Positions 47,255 to 55,944 of a DNA stretch of 64,000 nucleotides are shown one piece after another. Numbering within the stretch: the first letter of the stretch is position 1; every line of letters begins with the position of its first letter. The notes beneath the pieces were generated by a model, which had not been told where the DNA came from, made no database searches, and saw only the letters and a list, made by a program, of their open reading frames with translations. Position numbers and translations under genes: made by a program. Origin of the DNA: Hymenobacter volaticus (GTDB lineage Bacteria; Bacteroidota; Bacteroidia; Cytophagales; Hymenobacteraceae); assembly GCF_022921055.1 (NCBI RefSeq), contig NZ_CP095061.1:2271501-2335500 (forward strand), in the 5' to 3' direction.

Positions 47255-47970
47255 TCACAAAGCCAAGTAAAACGGCCCAAGCAACTCTTTGAATGCTGCG
47301 GAATATTCTTCGCCTTCCGTCACCACTAGTTCTTGCTGCAACACAGGCCGGGCTTGCGTGCCGAAGGTGGTGATGTGGCGGAGCGGTTTGCTGCCCGCCC
47401 GATGTTGAAGCACAAGGCGAGAAAGGGGAAACAAAGCCGCCCGCGAGGCTTCCAGCTCGAAATGCTGCATTTCGGGGGAGGGAGCAGCACCGTGAGTCGT
47501 CCTTCGGGTGCCAAGAAATGCATGGCGAAGTGGGCTAGTTCTGCAAAGGTCAGGGTATCGGGGGCGGTATGGCGGGCGGTGGCGCGGCGGGCGTCGGGTG
47601 GGCGTAGGGAATGCCGGAAGAAGGGCGGATTGCAGAGGATATGGTCGAAGGGGGAGGGCATTGTGGCAGCAAACTCGGCCAGGGCCTGCGCGTGCAGCGT
47701 GAGTTGATGAGCCCAGGGGCTTTCGGTGAAGTTGGTTTGTGCTTGAGTGGCGGCAGCTTCATCTAGTTCTACAGCTTCAATTTGGGCAATAGGATTGCGT
47801 TGCGCGGCCATCAGCGCCAATAGGCCGGTGCCAGTACCAATATCCAAAATGCGGCGGGCCCCCGCTACATCGGCAACTGCACCGAGTACGCACGCATCCG
47901 TACTGACTTTCATGGCGCAGTGTGCCTGCTCTATTCGGAATTGCTTGAACTGAAAATAGGTGTTAGCCAC
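47255..47970 (-). CDS. trmN6: tRNA1(Val) adenine-37 N6-methyltransferase TrmN6 (one frameshift)
   Basis: The repaired protein has 238 residues and methylates A37 of tRNA1(Val). The N-terminus reads VANTYFQFKQFRIEQ and HCAMKVSTDACVLGA, the SAM motif is DIGTGTGLLALMAAQ and the catalytic motif is LCNPPFF. The break is at a G5 run on the plus strand (47474-47478). One extra base restores LLPPPEMQHFELEASR and joins the C-terminal part. The start is GTG at 47970, where the family N-terminus begins; an in-frame ATG further up at 48063 precedes unrelated sequence. Confidence 0.88.
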
Positions 47971-48293
47971 GCGGCAGCAAAGAAAGGATAGAAACTCAAA
48001 GGTCTTGCTTTCAAAGTAAAGCCGACTAGCAGCTTGCTTGGAGAAGAGTTTCCGGGGTTGCACGTCCTTAATTCTATACTAGCAAGAGCTTGGCCATCAA
48101 GCGGAAACCACCTGTGCGACCTGAAGCCTACCGAGCGAAATAGTTTTCGCCGGATGTTGGGGAAAAGCAAGCCTAGCGAAACGGGTTTCGGAAGTACCTG
48201 CCTCTATTGGCTGGAAATGGCCTTTGGCACGCTGGCACTGGGTTTGAAAAAAGGAGAGAAGCACTTCTTTTTCAACTTAACCAGCTGTCTGTC
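47971..48293. other. 323-base divergent region upstream of the accessory cluster
   Basis: Between trmN6 and the first acidic/glycine-zipper gene. The only feature seen is the -24/-12-like element at 48233-48247. An open frame extending the first gene upstream to 48207 does not resemble the paralog's N-terminus. Confidence 0.45.
48233..48247 (+). promoter_or_regulatory. Sigma-54-like -24/-12 promoter upstream of the accessory cluster
   Basis: TGGCAC (48233-48238), five bases, then TTGA (48244-48247): all positions of the TGGCAC-N5-TTGC consensus except the last match, with correct GG-to-GA spacing. Transcription would start about 12 bases later, leaving a leader of about 35 bases before the ATG at 48294. 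A sigma-54-type activator gene sits at the far end of the cluster. Seen: the motif. Inferred: its use. Confidence 0.5.
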
Positions 48294-49148
48294 ATGCACA
48301 ACATCGATAGAACCTTACAGGAAATGGAATCTGGCCCGCTGGCCGCCGAGTACGAGGATGAGTACGAGTACGGTTCCCAGGGCGAGTACAACCAAGAGCA
48401 AGAATTCAACGGTGAATTCGAGCAGGAGTACAGCAACGAGTACGAAGCCAGCCAGCAAGAAAACCAAGAGCTGGAATTGGCTTACCAGCTGCTCGAAGTA
48501 AGCAACGAGCAGGAACTAAACATGTTCTTGGGCGACCTGATGAGCAAGGCGGCGGGTGCCGTTAAAAGCGCCGCTTCGAGTTTTGTGGCTTCGCCGGTAG
48601 GACAGTCGGTGGGGCAGTATCTGGTGAACGTGGGTCAAAACACACTGCCTCAGTTGGGGGCACAATATGGCGGCCAGGCGGGGGGCGCACTCGGTAGCCG
48701 GGCAGGCACCGCGCTGGGCGGCAGGCTAGGCCCGTTGGGTGCTCGTGCGGGTGGCTGGGTTGGCAATCAGGTCGGTAAAGCCGCGGGTAGTGCGGTAGGC
48801 GGCTGGGCGGGCACCAAGGCTGGCAATTTCCTCGCCAGCAATGCCAAACGAGTTTTTAACCTAGAGTTCGAAGGGCTCAACTTGGAAAGCCAAGAACTGG
48901 AAATATCTCGCGCCTATGTGCGCTTCGCTTCCGATGTAGCTCGCCGCGCCGCGCGCCTAGCCCGTCAGAACCCGCGGCTCACACCGTCGCAGCTGGGGCA
49001 ACGGGTGCTGGGCGTATCGGTGCCGCAACTCGCGCCGGGACTTCTCCAGGGCATTAAGGCAGAGAATGGGAGTGCCAACGGAACTGCGCAGCCGACGCGT
49101 GGCACCTGGGTGCGCCGTGGCCGGACCATTATCATTCTCAATGCCTGA
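48294..49148 (+). CDS. Acidic/glycine-zipper protein of unknown family, paralog 1
   Basis: A 284-residue protein with no signal peptide. Order: an acidic, aromatic segment (about 19-52, rich in EYE/EFE pairs), a helix with LLEVSNEQELNMFLGDL (67-82), a Gly/Ala zipper region that could insert in membranes (about 112-178), the motif LEFEGLNLESQELEISRAYV (about 190-209), a basic helical region, and a C-terminus GTWVRRGRTIIIL. The next gene encodes the same order. Members of this architecture are not assigned a function that I recognise. The ATG at 48294 is preferred over 48207 because the extra residues do not match the paralog. Confidence 0.75.
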   Translation: MHNIDRTLQEMESGPLAAEYEDEYEYGSQGEYNQEQEFNGEFEQEYSNEYEASQQENQELELAYQLLEVSNEQELNMFLGDLMSKAAGAVKSAASSFVASPVGQSVGQYLVNVGQNTLPQLGAQYGGQAGGALGSRAGTALGGRLGPLGARAGGWVGNQVGKAAGSAVGGWAGTKAGNFLASNAKRVFNLEFEGLNLESQELEISRAYVRFASDVARRAARLARQNPRLTPSQLGQRVLGVSVPQLAPGLLQGIKAENGSANGTAQPTRGTWVRRGRTIIILNA

Positions 49149-49274
49149 GCGGGGCCAAGTTGTAGCTGCTACCACGAGCGTGGCTGGCAGTAGAGGCGAA
49201 GGTCTCACTCCTGATTCCATCCTGAAAAATTATTCACACAGTTCAATAACACCTCACTTCTTACCCTTTTCGTC

Positions 49275-50209
49275 ATGTACCAGAACGAATTTGCACACGA
49301 GTTCGAGCAAGCCCTTGGCCATGAGCAAGAATACGGCAGCTCGCAAGAAACTTTCGAGTTCAACCCCGAATACCTGGGCGAGCTGAACGGCGAATCCTAC
49401 GAAATGAACGGGGAGTCGTATGAGATGAACGGCGAGGCCTACGAGCTGAACGGTGAGCTCAATGAAACCCAGGAAATGGAGATGGCCCACGAACTGCTCG
49501 AAGTTACCAACGAGCAAGAACTGAACATGTTCCTAGGCAAGCTTGTCAGAAGTGCTGGCCGCGCCGTGCGCAGCTTTGCCAACTCCTCGATTGGCAAGGG
49601 CATTGGTAGCGCCCTGAAGTCGGTGGCCAAAACGGCGCTGCCACTGGCGGGCAAAGCGCTCGGCTCGTTTGTGGGCGGCCCCATCGGGGTATGATTGGGG
49701 GCAAGCTCGGTTCGGCGGCCAGCAACTTGTTTGAGTTGGAGTTGGAAGGGTTGAGTCCCGAAGACCAGGAGTTTGAAACCGCCCGCGCCTTTGTGCGCTT
49801 TGCCAACTCGGCGGCCCGTCGGGGAGCAAGCATCCAGCGCCAGCGCCCCGGCATACAGCCTCGCGTTGCCGTGCGCACCGCTCTTGGCCAAGCCGCTCGG
49901 CAGCACGCCCCCGGCTTGTTGCGCACCCCAGGGAGCGCGCAGACCCGCGACGCGCGAGGCCGGTTTTCGCGGGGTCAGGCACCAAGCAGACGCCCTGGCG
50001 GTCCTCGCCGTGGTGCGCGTATCCCGTACGGTGGGCCAGGCATTGGGCCTAACTTCAGCAGCTACAACTTTGGCGGGAGCAATCTAAGCCAGGGCGACTA
50101 TGACGCTAGTGACGGCGCCGATTATGGCGCCGACGAGGGGCAAGGCGCGCAGCGCCCTACGCAGGGCACGTGGCAGCGTCAGGGCCGCACGCTGATTATT
50201 CAGCTCTAA
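49275..50209 (+). CDS. Acidic/glycine-zipper protein of unknown family, paralog 2 (one frameshift)
   Basis: The repaired protein has 311 residues. It has an acidic N-terminus with three NGE(S/A)YE(M/L) repeats (about 38-60), HELLEVTNEQELNMFLGKL (72-90), a glycine-zipper stretch (about 105-148), LELEGLSPEDQEFETARAFV (about 155-174), a basic Arg/Gly-rich region, and a C-terminus GTWQRQGRTLIIQL. The frame breaks at a G4 run (49686-49689); one extra G restores GGPIGGMIGGKLGS, continuing the zipper. It starts 126 bases after paralog 1, and the next gene follows 3 bases after its stop. Confidence 0.75.
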
Positions 50210-50212
50210 CCC

Positions 50213-51562
50213 ATGCGCCGCGCCGCCGATACCCAGTATTTGGCCAACGAGGCGCTCGGCTTGTTCAGTCGCCTGCAAACGGTGCGCTCGTTTGCGCTCG
50301 GCATGCCCATGGTGCTGGCCGCATCCGTGTCGGCGCCAGCGCAGGCCGCTATCAATGCCCACTTGGCCCGCGTGGCTTTCGACCTGCGCCGCCGCCTACG
50401 CGACTTTGTGCGCTGGGTACGAAGTCCCGAAAGCCAAGCCCTCAGCACCGAGCAAGCGCAAGCTCGCTTTGTGCTCCTGAAATTGCGCTTCAACAACCTG
50501 CTCGACCAAGTTGATATTTTCGCGGATGTGTTCAGCCAGCGCGGCGAGCATGGAACGGGCGTGTTCATGGCGGGCCTCGATGCCTTAGCTGAAGACGCGC
50601 TGAACTTGCCCGGCAATTATTACGACCCGCCGCCCCTCATCTGTTTTGTGGAGCGGGGCCACGGGGCGGCTATCCGCCGGGCGCGCACGCGCCTGCCGGG
50701 CGGCGACGACAACCCAGTCGGCGTGATTCAGATTCCGCGGGAGCGGATGGTGGGTAGCGGCATTGCGTCTTCCCTTATTCATGAGGTAGGGCACCAGGGC
50801 TCCGAGCTACTCGGCCTTACCAAGAGCATTCGGGAGGAAATAGATGCCCTAGTGGCACGGGGCTGCCCTCGGCAGGTAGGCTGGCAATTGCTTAGCCGCT
50901 GGCTCAACGAGATTCTGTCGGATTTCTGGGCCTTGGGGCACTTAGGTATCTCGGCTACGTATGGGCTGATGAGCGTGGTCAGTTTGCCGAGCTACTTCGT
51001 GTTCCGCATCGGTACCGACGGGCCACACCCGTTCCCCTGGATTCGAGTGCAAATCAGCCTGGCTTTGGGCGCTGCCTTGTTCCCGCACCCGCAGTGGGCG
51101 GCGCTAGCCGGGCAGTGGCAGGCGCTGTATCCCACCAAAGGGCTGGCGGCCGACAAGCAGCAGCTACTTAAGCTGCTACTCGGGTTGCTGCCCGAATTTG
51201 CCAAGCTGGTCTGCAACCACCGCTCCCCAACCCTAAAAGAGCGGCGCCTAGCCGACTTGTTTCCCATAGCGGAGCGGCAGCCGGCGCAATTGCAGGCCCT
51301 CTATCGGCAGTGGCAGGCCAACCCCCAATTGCGCGAGCAGACAACTCCTTCCCTGGCATTCGCCGTGGTGGGTCAAGCCAAAGCCGACGGCCAACTCACG
51401 GCTCCGGAAGAATACGCGGTGCTTACCGCCTTGCTCACCCGCTGGGCGCTCAACCGAGTTCGGAGCTATGGGCTGCCAGCGGCGGCGCTAGCCCGGCCGC
51501 TGCTCTCCGCCAACGGCACTTCTTTCAAACCTTTAACCCTCTCTACTCATGAACCTCAATAA
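50213..51562 (+). CDS. Putative zinc metallopeptidase-like protein (HEVGH motif)
   Basis: A 449-residue protein of no recognised family. A zincin-like motif HEVGH (His190, Glu191, His194) is followed 39 residues later by LNEILSDFWAL, where Glu233 could be the third zinc ligand and Asp237 a supporting residue. This HExxH...NExxSD layout is seen in gluzincin-type peptidases. The N-terminal 100 residues are helical, with an Ala-rich segment at about 30-47. No signal peptide is evident. The start follows the previous stop by 3 bases and the end overlaps the next gene by 14, indicating one transcript. It may process the neighbouring acidic proteins, which is inference. Confidence 0.65.
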   Translation: MRRAADTQYLANEALGLFSRLQTVRSFALGMPMVLAASVSAPAQAAINAHLARVAFDLRRRLRDFVRWVRSPESQALSTEQAQARFVLLKLRFNNLLDQVDIFADVFSQRGEHGTGVFMAGLDALAEDALNLPGNYYDPPPLICFVERGHGAAIRRARTRLPGGDDNPVGVIQIPRERMVGSGIASSLIHEVGHQGSELLGLTKSIREEIDALVARGCPRQVGWQLLSRWLNEILSDFWALGHLGISATYGLMSVVSLPSYFVFRIGTDGPHPFPWIRVQISLALGAALFPHPQWAALAGQWQALYPTKGLAADKQQLLKLLLGLLPEFAKLVCNHRSPTLKERRLADLFPIAERQPAQLQALYRQWQANPQLREQTTPSLAFAVVGQAKADGQLTAPEEYAVLTALLTRWALNRVRSYGLPAAALARPLLSANGTSFKPLTLSTHEPQ

Positions 51563-53615
51563 TATTTTGCAACGCGAACTGAGTGTTGACAGCACGCAGG
51601 TTTCGTTGGGCGACGATTCGACTCTAACCCTGGAGCTAAGCGTGGAAGGCACCGATAAGCCGTTGGAAGGCTGGTTGAAAGACTTCAGTGCCATCATGCT
51701 CGAGTTCGATACCTTGTCATCGAGCAGTGGGAATGCCCTGTTTGAATGGCAATACAGCGTAGAAAATGGTCGCTTAAAGCCCAAAAAAGGCACTCTTCTC
51801 GAAGAGGCCATCTTTAGCGACATCAGTTATCCAACGAATGACACGCTCTTAACCGATCGACAAAGTATTGCCCTGACTTGGGATATAACTGGCTGGGACT
51901 TGATTGGTACCTACACGGTGCGCGGCTATTTCACTAGGGAGTTGCGGGATAGGCAACCCCATGAGGCGGGCCCTGCCAACGCCGCACCGGTCGTTCAAGA
52001 GCTGGATTTCGGGCCGGTGAAGGTGCGGGTAGTCGACGAAGCCAGCATTCGTCCGACCAAGGTAACCATGCAGGAAGCCCGCCGCGAAGAAAGCCCCGAC
52101 CAGGCCTTGTGGGTACTGATCCGCAACCGGACCGTGAACTTCACGCGCTACCGCTCCTTCATTGATAAGGTGATGTGCTCGCAGGACCAGGATATGCGGG
52201 ACGTTCGGCTGAATGCCCGGGCGCAGTACCTGCCGTTTTCGCGGGTGGCGTCGTATAGCTTGCTCAAGTATGCCACCGAGGCTTTTTTGATGCAGGAAAC
52301 CGGTTTGGCCATCGACCGCAACACCTTCGAGCAGGACCCTGCCAACACGACCGGCAACCTCAACAAGAACCGACCGAAGACGCTGCCGGGCCGTCGGGGT
52401 TCCGACGCCGGCCGCCTGGCGGGTGCCCGCGTCGATATTAGCACGCTGCGCAACGACTACCTCGACCAACTCGGCAACGACGATGGCAACGCGCAAGTGC
52501 TGCCCTACTTCAAGCTGATTCGTGAAAAGCTGTCGGAAGTGCCGCTGAAAACAGACAGTGAGCTCAACGGAACTGCTTGCTACGGTATTCTGAAATCGAG
52601 GCTACAGGCGCCGCCGCTGATCGAGCTGATATGGTCGTACTGGCACGAGGAAGGCGGCTTGGTGCAAACGATGAACGCCATCAGCCTGCGTTTCCAGAAC
52701 GTACGCCGTAGTGGCCCCGGCCCCGATCCACTCGCTAACCTCAATCTGGACCCGTTGCGGCCGCTGAGTAATTTAATCTGGGGCTTCATTGAAGACGAGC
52801 GTTTTCGGCAGACCATTAATCGGCGCAACCAAGAGTACAAGTACGAGTATGGCTACTCCCTGAAAGGCCGCGCCGTGCAAAATGTTGAGGCGGCCGAACA
52901 CCGCTCCAACTTTCAGCGCTGTTTTCACAGCTTGCTGCGAACCGCAATGGAGTTCTACCAGCAAGCCAACTTCACCACAGTTATTCCCGATGGGTTCCCC
53001 ATCCTCAACCACCTGCGGGAGGTGCACCTGACACTGGCCGAAGGCGCCCACAACCAGTACGGTGACCTGCCGTGGGCAGCTCGGGCCGAAATGCTGGCCC
53101 AGCAGTGGCTGCTGGCTCGCCCCGAAATGCGCGAATTTATGGGTGGCCGTATCATGGTGCCTTACGCCGAGCCGTGGATGGACCGCGTCGACAACATGAA
53201 GCTGCTACAGGGCTGGAACTCGACCAACATCACGCACTTCCGCGACTTGGGCGTATTTGGGGAGCAACTGCTGCTGAGCATCCGCTACGGATCTTGGAAC
53301 GACCCCAACATCGGGGCTGTCAATGCGGCCAACTGGGCGCACTACTGGCGCGAGGAAATCCAGCGCTATATCCATGCCTACCAGGCCGTGACTGGGGTGG
53401 ATATTGCCTCCGATATTGTGGATGCCCGCGTGATGATGCCTTCCAACGAGGATCGGTATCTACAGCCTTCCGACCTGATTGACCGGCAGGTGGCTTTGCA
53501 GCAGCGGCAAACCCGCCGGCCTGCGCAATTGGCCGGGGGCGCTTTGGCCAACGGCATAGGCAATGCAATGCCCGTAGCCGTGCCCCTGCCGCGCCGGAGC
53601 AACAACTCGGAATAA
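51549..53615 (+). CDS. 688-residue protein of unknown function
   Basis: No family recognised. The first ~180 residues look like a beta-sandwich (alternating strands such as DSTLTLELSVEG and TYTVRGYFTRELRD). The rest is mostly helical and polar, with the segments WSYWHEEGGLVQTMNAISLR, EYKYEYGYSLKGRAVQNVEA and WAARAEMLAQQWLLARPEMR. The C-terminus is Pro/Arg-rich. There is no signal peptide or membrane helix. It overlaps the HEVGH gene by 14 bases, so co-expression is likely. It could be a structural or scaffold partner; that is a guess. Confidence 0.6.
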   Translation: MNLNNILQRELSVDSTQVSLGDDSTLTLELSVEGTDKPLEGWLKDFSAIMLEFDTLSSSSGNALFEWQYSVENGRLKPKKGTLLEEAIFSDISYPTNDTLLTDRQSIALTWDITGWDLIGTYTVRGYFTRELRDRQPHEAGPANAAPVVQELDFGPVKVRVVDEASIRPTKVTMQEARREESPDQALWVLIRNRTVNFTRYRSFIDKVMCSQDQDMRDVRLNARAQYLPFSRVASYSLLKYATEAFLMQETGLAIDRNTFEQDPANTTGNLNKNRPKTLPGRRGSDAGRLAGARVDISTLRNDYLDQLGNDDGNAQVLPYFKLIREKLSEVPLKTDSELNGTACYGILKSRLQAPPLIELIWSYWHEEGGLVQTMNAISLRFQNVRRSGPGPDPLANLNLDPLRPLSNLIWGFIEDERFRQTINRRNQEYKYEYGYSLKGRAVQNVEAAEHRSNFQRCFHSLLRTAMEFYQQANFTTVIPDGFPILNHLREVHLTLAEGAHNQYGDLPWAARAEMLAQQWLLARPEMREFMGGRIMVPYAEPWMDRVDNMKLLQGWNSTNITHFRDLGVFGEQLLLSIRYGSWNDPNIGAVNAANWAHYWREEIQRYIHAYQAVTGVDIASDIVDARVMMPSNEDRYLQPSDLIDRQVALQQRQTRRPAQLAGGALANGIGNAMPVAVPLPRRSNNSE

Positions 53616-53633
53616 GGCGGATCAGAACGTTCC

Positions 53634-53662
53634 GGTCCGGCAGCGTCCTGCGCTGTCGGGCC
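53634..53662 (+). other. Hairpin in the gap inside the cluster
   Basis: A 12-pair stem (GGTCCGGCAGCG with CGCTGTCGGGCC, allowing G-T pairs) begins 19 bases after the 688-residue gene. It is not followed by a T-run. It could be an attenuator or processing site splitting the cluster. Confidence 0.4.
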
Positions 53663-53837
53663 GATTGACGTTTCGTTCGAGGTTGCGAAAAGTGAAGCTT
53701 CCTCCAAGCCTTGGCTATTGATAGTAAAGGCTTGTGGAATCGTCAGTTGGCCCAAGGTACTACCACGGCGGGTCTGTGCTTCACGTGTGTTTAGGCCGTG
53801 TTATGCTTCCATTTTCTGGGTCACACCTGTTGACTTT

Positions 53838-54964
53838 ATGCTCGACTTCACTTCCGCTCTGTATCTCGGTCCACCTACTTTTTCTGTTCCAACTAACCTG
53901 CCACTCACTACGGGCCGGCCAGCAGCCTTGCAGGAGCCCGGTTGGCAGCGTCGAATTGCCGAGATGGTAGCTAATCGGCAAGGATTGGAAACCGGCCTGT
54001 TGGCGCCCTCCACGCTGCATCTGTTTTGGGATGTGCTCGCCCTGGCTCCGTCCAGCGCGGTCATATTCATCGACCAAGCTATGTACCCGATAGGCCACTG
54101 GGGCGCGGCGCGAGCAGCACTGCGTGGCTTGCCCGTAGTGCCCTTCGACGCCGACAATCTGCCAGCTCTGCGCCGCTTGCTGCACATCTACCGGCAGCAG
54201 GGCCACATCCCGTGGTTACTTACCGATGGCTGGCGCCTAGCGCAGGAGGGCCCCGCGCCGCTAAGCTGCTACCAAGAATTGCTGCGCCCCGATCCGCGTA
54301 GCGTCCTACTCCTCGACGACACCCAGGCTTTCGGAGTGCTAGGAGCAAAGCCTAGCGCCCAGCATCCACTAGGGCAGGGTGGTGGTGGCAGCCTCCCTTA
54401 CGCGGGCGTGCGCGGTCCGGGTATTGTGTGCATCAGTTCCCTGGCCAAGGGCTTGGGCGTGCCGGTGGCCGTGCTAACGGGCAGCCGGAAGTGGGTGGCC
54501 CGCTTTGCGCGGCGCAGTGCCACGCGGGTGCACAACAGCCCGGTATCGAACTGGCACGCTTGGGCAGCCGGGCAAGCTTTGCACCGCGACGCGGCCAGAA
54601 CCGGCAATGCGGCCCGGCAGCAGTTGGCGCAGCGCATCCGTGAATTTCGACGGAAGATGGGGCAGCTGGCTGGCAACTGGCAGGCGGCTGGTTTCCGGTG
54701 CAGAAACTAACCTTGCCTACCTCCGTGGCGGCACTCAGCTTGCATGCCTACTTAGAGCTACAGGGTATCCAGGCGCTACTAACCACCAATGCCCAGCAAC
54801 CTACGGTACCGCAAGTGGCATTCTGTCTGCGCGCCGACCATTCCCCCGCCGATATAGCGCACCTAACGCAGGCGTTGTTGGCCTGGGCAACCAAAAACAG
54901 TTTTCCATTTTCCATTCCCAACGTCAGCTTACGCCATGAAACTCAACATGCCGTTTACACCTGA
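53838..54964 (+). CDS. Fold-type I PLP enzyme, KBL/AONS-like (one frameshift)
   Basis: The repaired protein has 375 residues and is related to 2-amino-3-ketobutyrate CoA ligase and 8-amino-7-oxononanoate synthase. PLP-site motifs are LLLDDTQAFGVLGA (Asp160, Asp161, Gln163 where His is usual) and SSLAKGLGVPVAVLTG with the probable Schiff-base Lys204. The frame breaks around 54692-54696; one extra base restores AAGFPVQKLTLP and joins the rest. The Gln for His change and the shortened N-terminus suggest altered acyl-CoA chemistry or a different amino substrate. It overlaps the next gene by 29 bases. Confidence 0.7.
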
Positions 54965-55865
54965 GTCGCGGCGCCTTGCGGCCCCGGCTCCGGCCAAAGA
55001 CTTAGCTACCGTTTATACGCGTGGGGGGCAAACGTTGCGGGTGCCGTTGCGCCCAGCGCCGGTGGGTACCGCCGGGTGTGTGGGCCACCCCGAGTTGCAG
55101 CTAATGCGCTGGCTGCGCAACCGGGCAACTGCCGAGCCGGGTTTTCCGGTGCGAGTACGGAGTGTACTACTGGTAGTGCAACGAGGCGGATGTTCCGTTT
55201 GCCAAGAAGCCTTATACCGTTTTTTGAGTCGGTTTCGCCTTAACACCAAGCTGCGACTCGTGCGAACGGGTGCACACCCAATGGGGTGTGGCTGCGGTTG
55301 CGCGCATTGCCAGGCAAGCAGCCGTGTTCGCAAGTCGTTGCTAGACGAACTGCTGGGCGAGACGCTGCTGGAAATTGAGCGTGAACAGGAAGAAGAGTAC
55401 CGCAAGTTCAACCGCCAGTTTAGGCGAACCATGGCGCAAACCATAGCAAAGGACGGCAAGCATCCGCTCGGCTTTTTGGTGAAAGACGGGAAAGGGGGCA
55501 AACCCGTGTGGCGTTCAGCGAAAGATCGGCGGGTAGATGCCGGCCACGTGACGCCCGTCTTGACGCTGAGCCGCCGCAAGCAGCTTACCGAGCGCCTCGC
55601 CATCCAGGACCGCCACCTCAATCGCTCAGACGGTGCCCGCATGGGTGCTAGGGGCAGAGGCAGCACTATTCAAGTCATCGACATCAAAGGGGTGCCCGTG
55701 GATGTAGCTACGGCCCGAAAATGGAATGCCCAAAAGCTGCTGCCCGACTATTACGTGACGCCAGCCTATATAGAAGCCCACCGAGTGAAAGGCTGGTCAG
55801 CCAACGGGGAATTGTTTTTTGCAGTGGGCTCCCAGAAAGATTTGATATCGGAAACCGGCTTTTGA
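54936..55865 (+). CDS. Cys-rich protein with deaminase-like and GH-nuclease-like motifs
   Basis: A 309-residue protein not assigned to a family. Near the N-terminus, HPE (His51, Glu53) and GGCSVC (Cys86, Cys89) imitate the HxE...CxxC zinc site of the cytidine-deaminase fold. A second Cys cluster (GCGCGCAHC, residues 117-125) follows. A coiled acidic helix (about 136-160) leads to a C-terminal part with KHPLGFLVKDG, VDAGHVTP (Gly203-His204) and AIQDRHLNRSDGARMG, recalling HNH/ENDO VII-type polymorphic toxin nucleases. These assignments are motif-level inference. It could be a toxin-like effector or a modifying enzyme of the cluster. Confidence 0.55.
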   Translation: MKLNMPFTPESRRLAAPAPAKDLATVYTRGGQTLRVPLRPAPVGTAGCVGHPELQLMRWLRNRATAEPGFPVRVRSVLLVVQRGGCSVCQEALYRFLSRFRLNTKLRLVRTGAHPMGCGCGCAHCQASSRVRKSLLDELLGETLLEIEREQEEEYRKFNRQFRRTMAQTIAKDGKHPLGFLVKDGKGGKPVWRSAKDRRVDAGHVTPVLTLSRRKQLTERLAIQDRHLNRSDGARMGARGRGSTIQVIDIKGVPVDVATARKWNAQKLLPDYYVTPAYIEAHRVKGWSANGELFFAVGSQKDLISETGF

Positions 55866-55944
55866 GCAGGCTTCGGCTCGGTTTAGCTACGCTTTTCTCA
55901 CAGCAGCTTTCGTACGATTTTACAACTCCGTAAGGCCGCGCACC

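Noticed and set aside
48207..48293. Upstream extension of the first acidic/glycine-zipper gene
   Set aside because: The 29 extra residues have no counterpart in the paralog, and they overlap the probable promoter region.
49546..49926. Minus-strand open frames opposite the second glycine-zipper gene
   Set aside because: High-GC antisense frames with Arg/Ala-rich composition and no domain; the plus-strand frame has clear paralogy.
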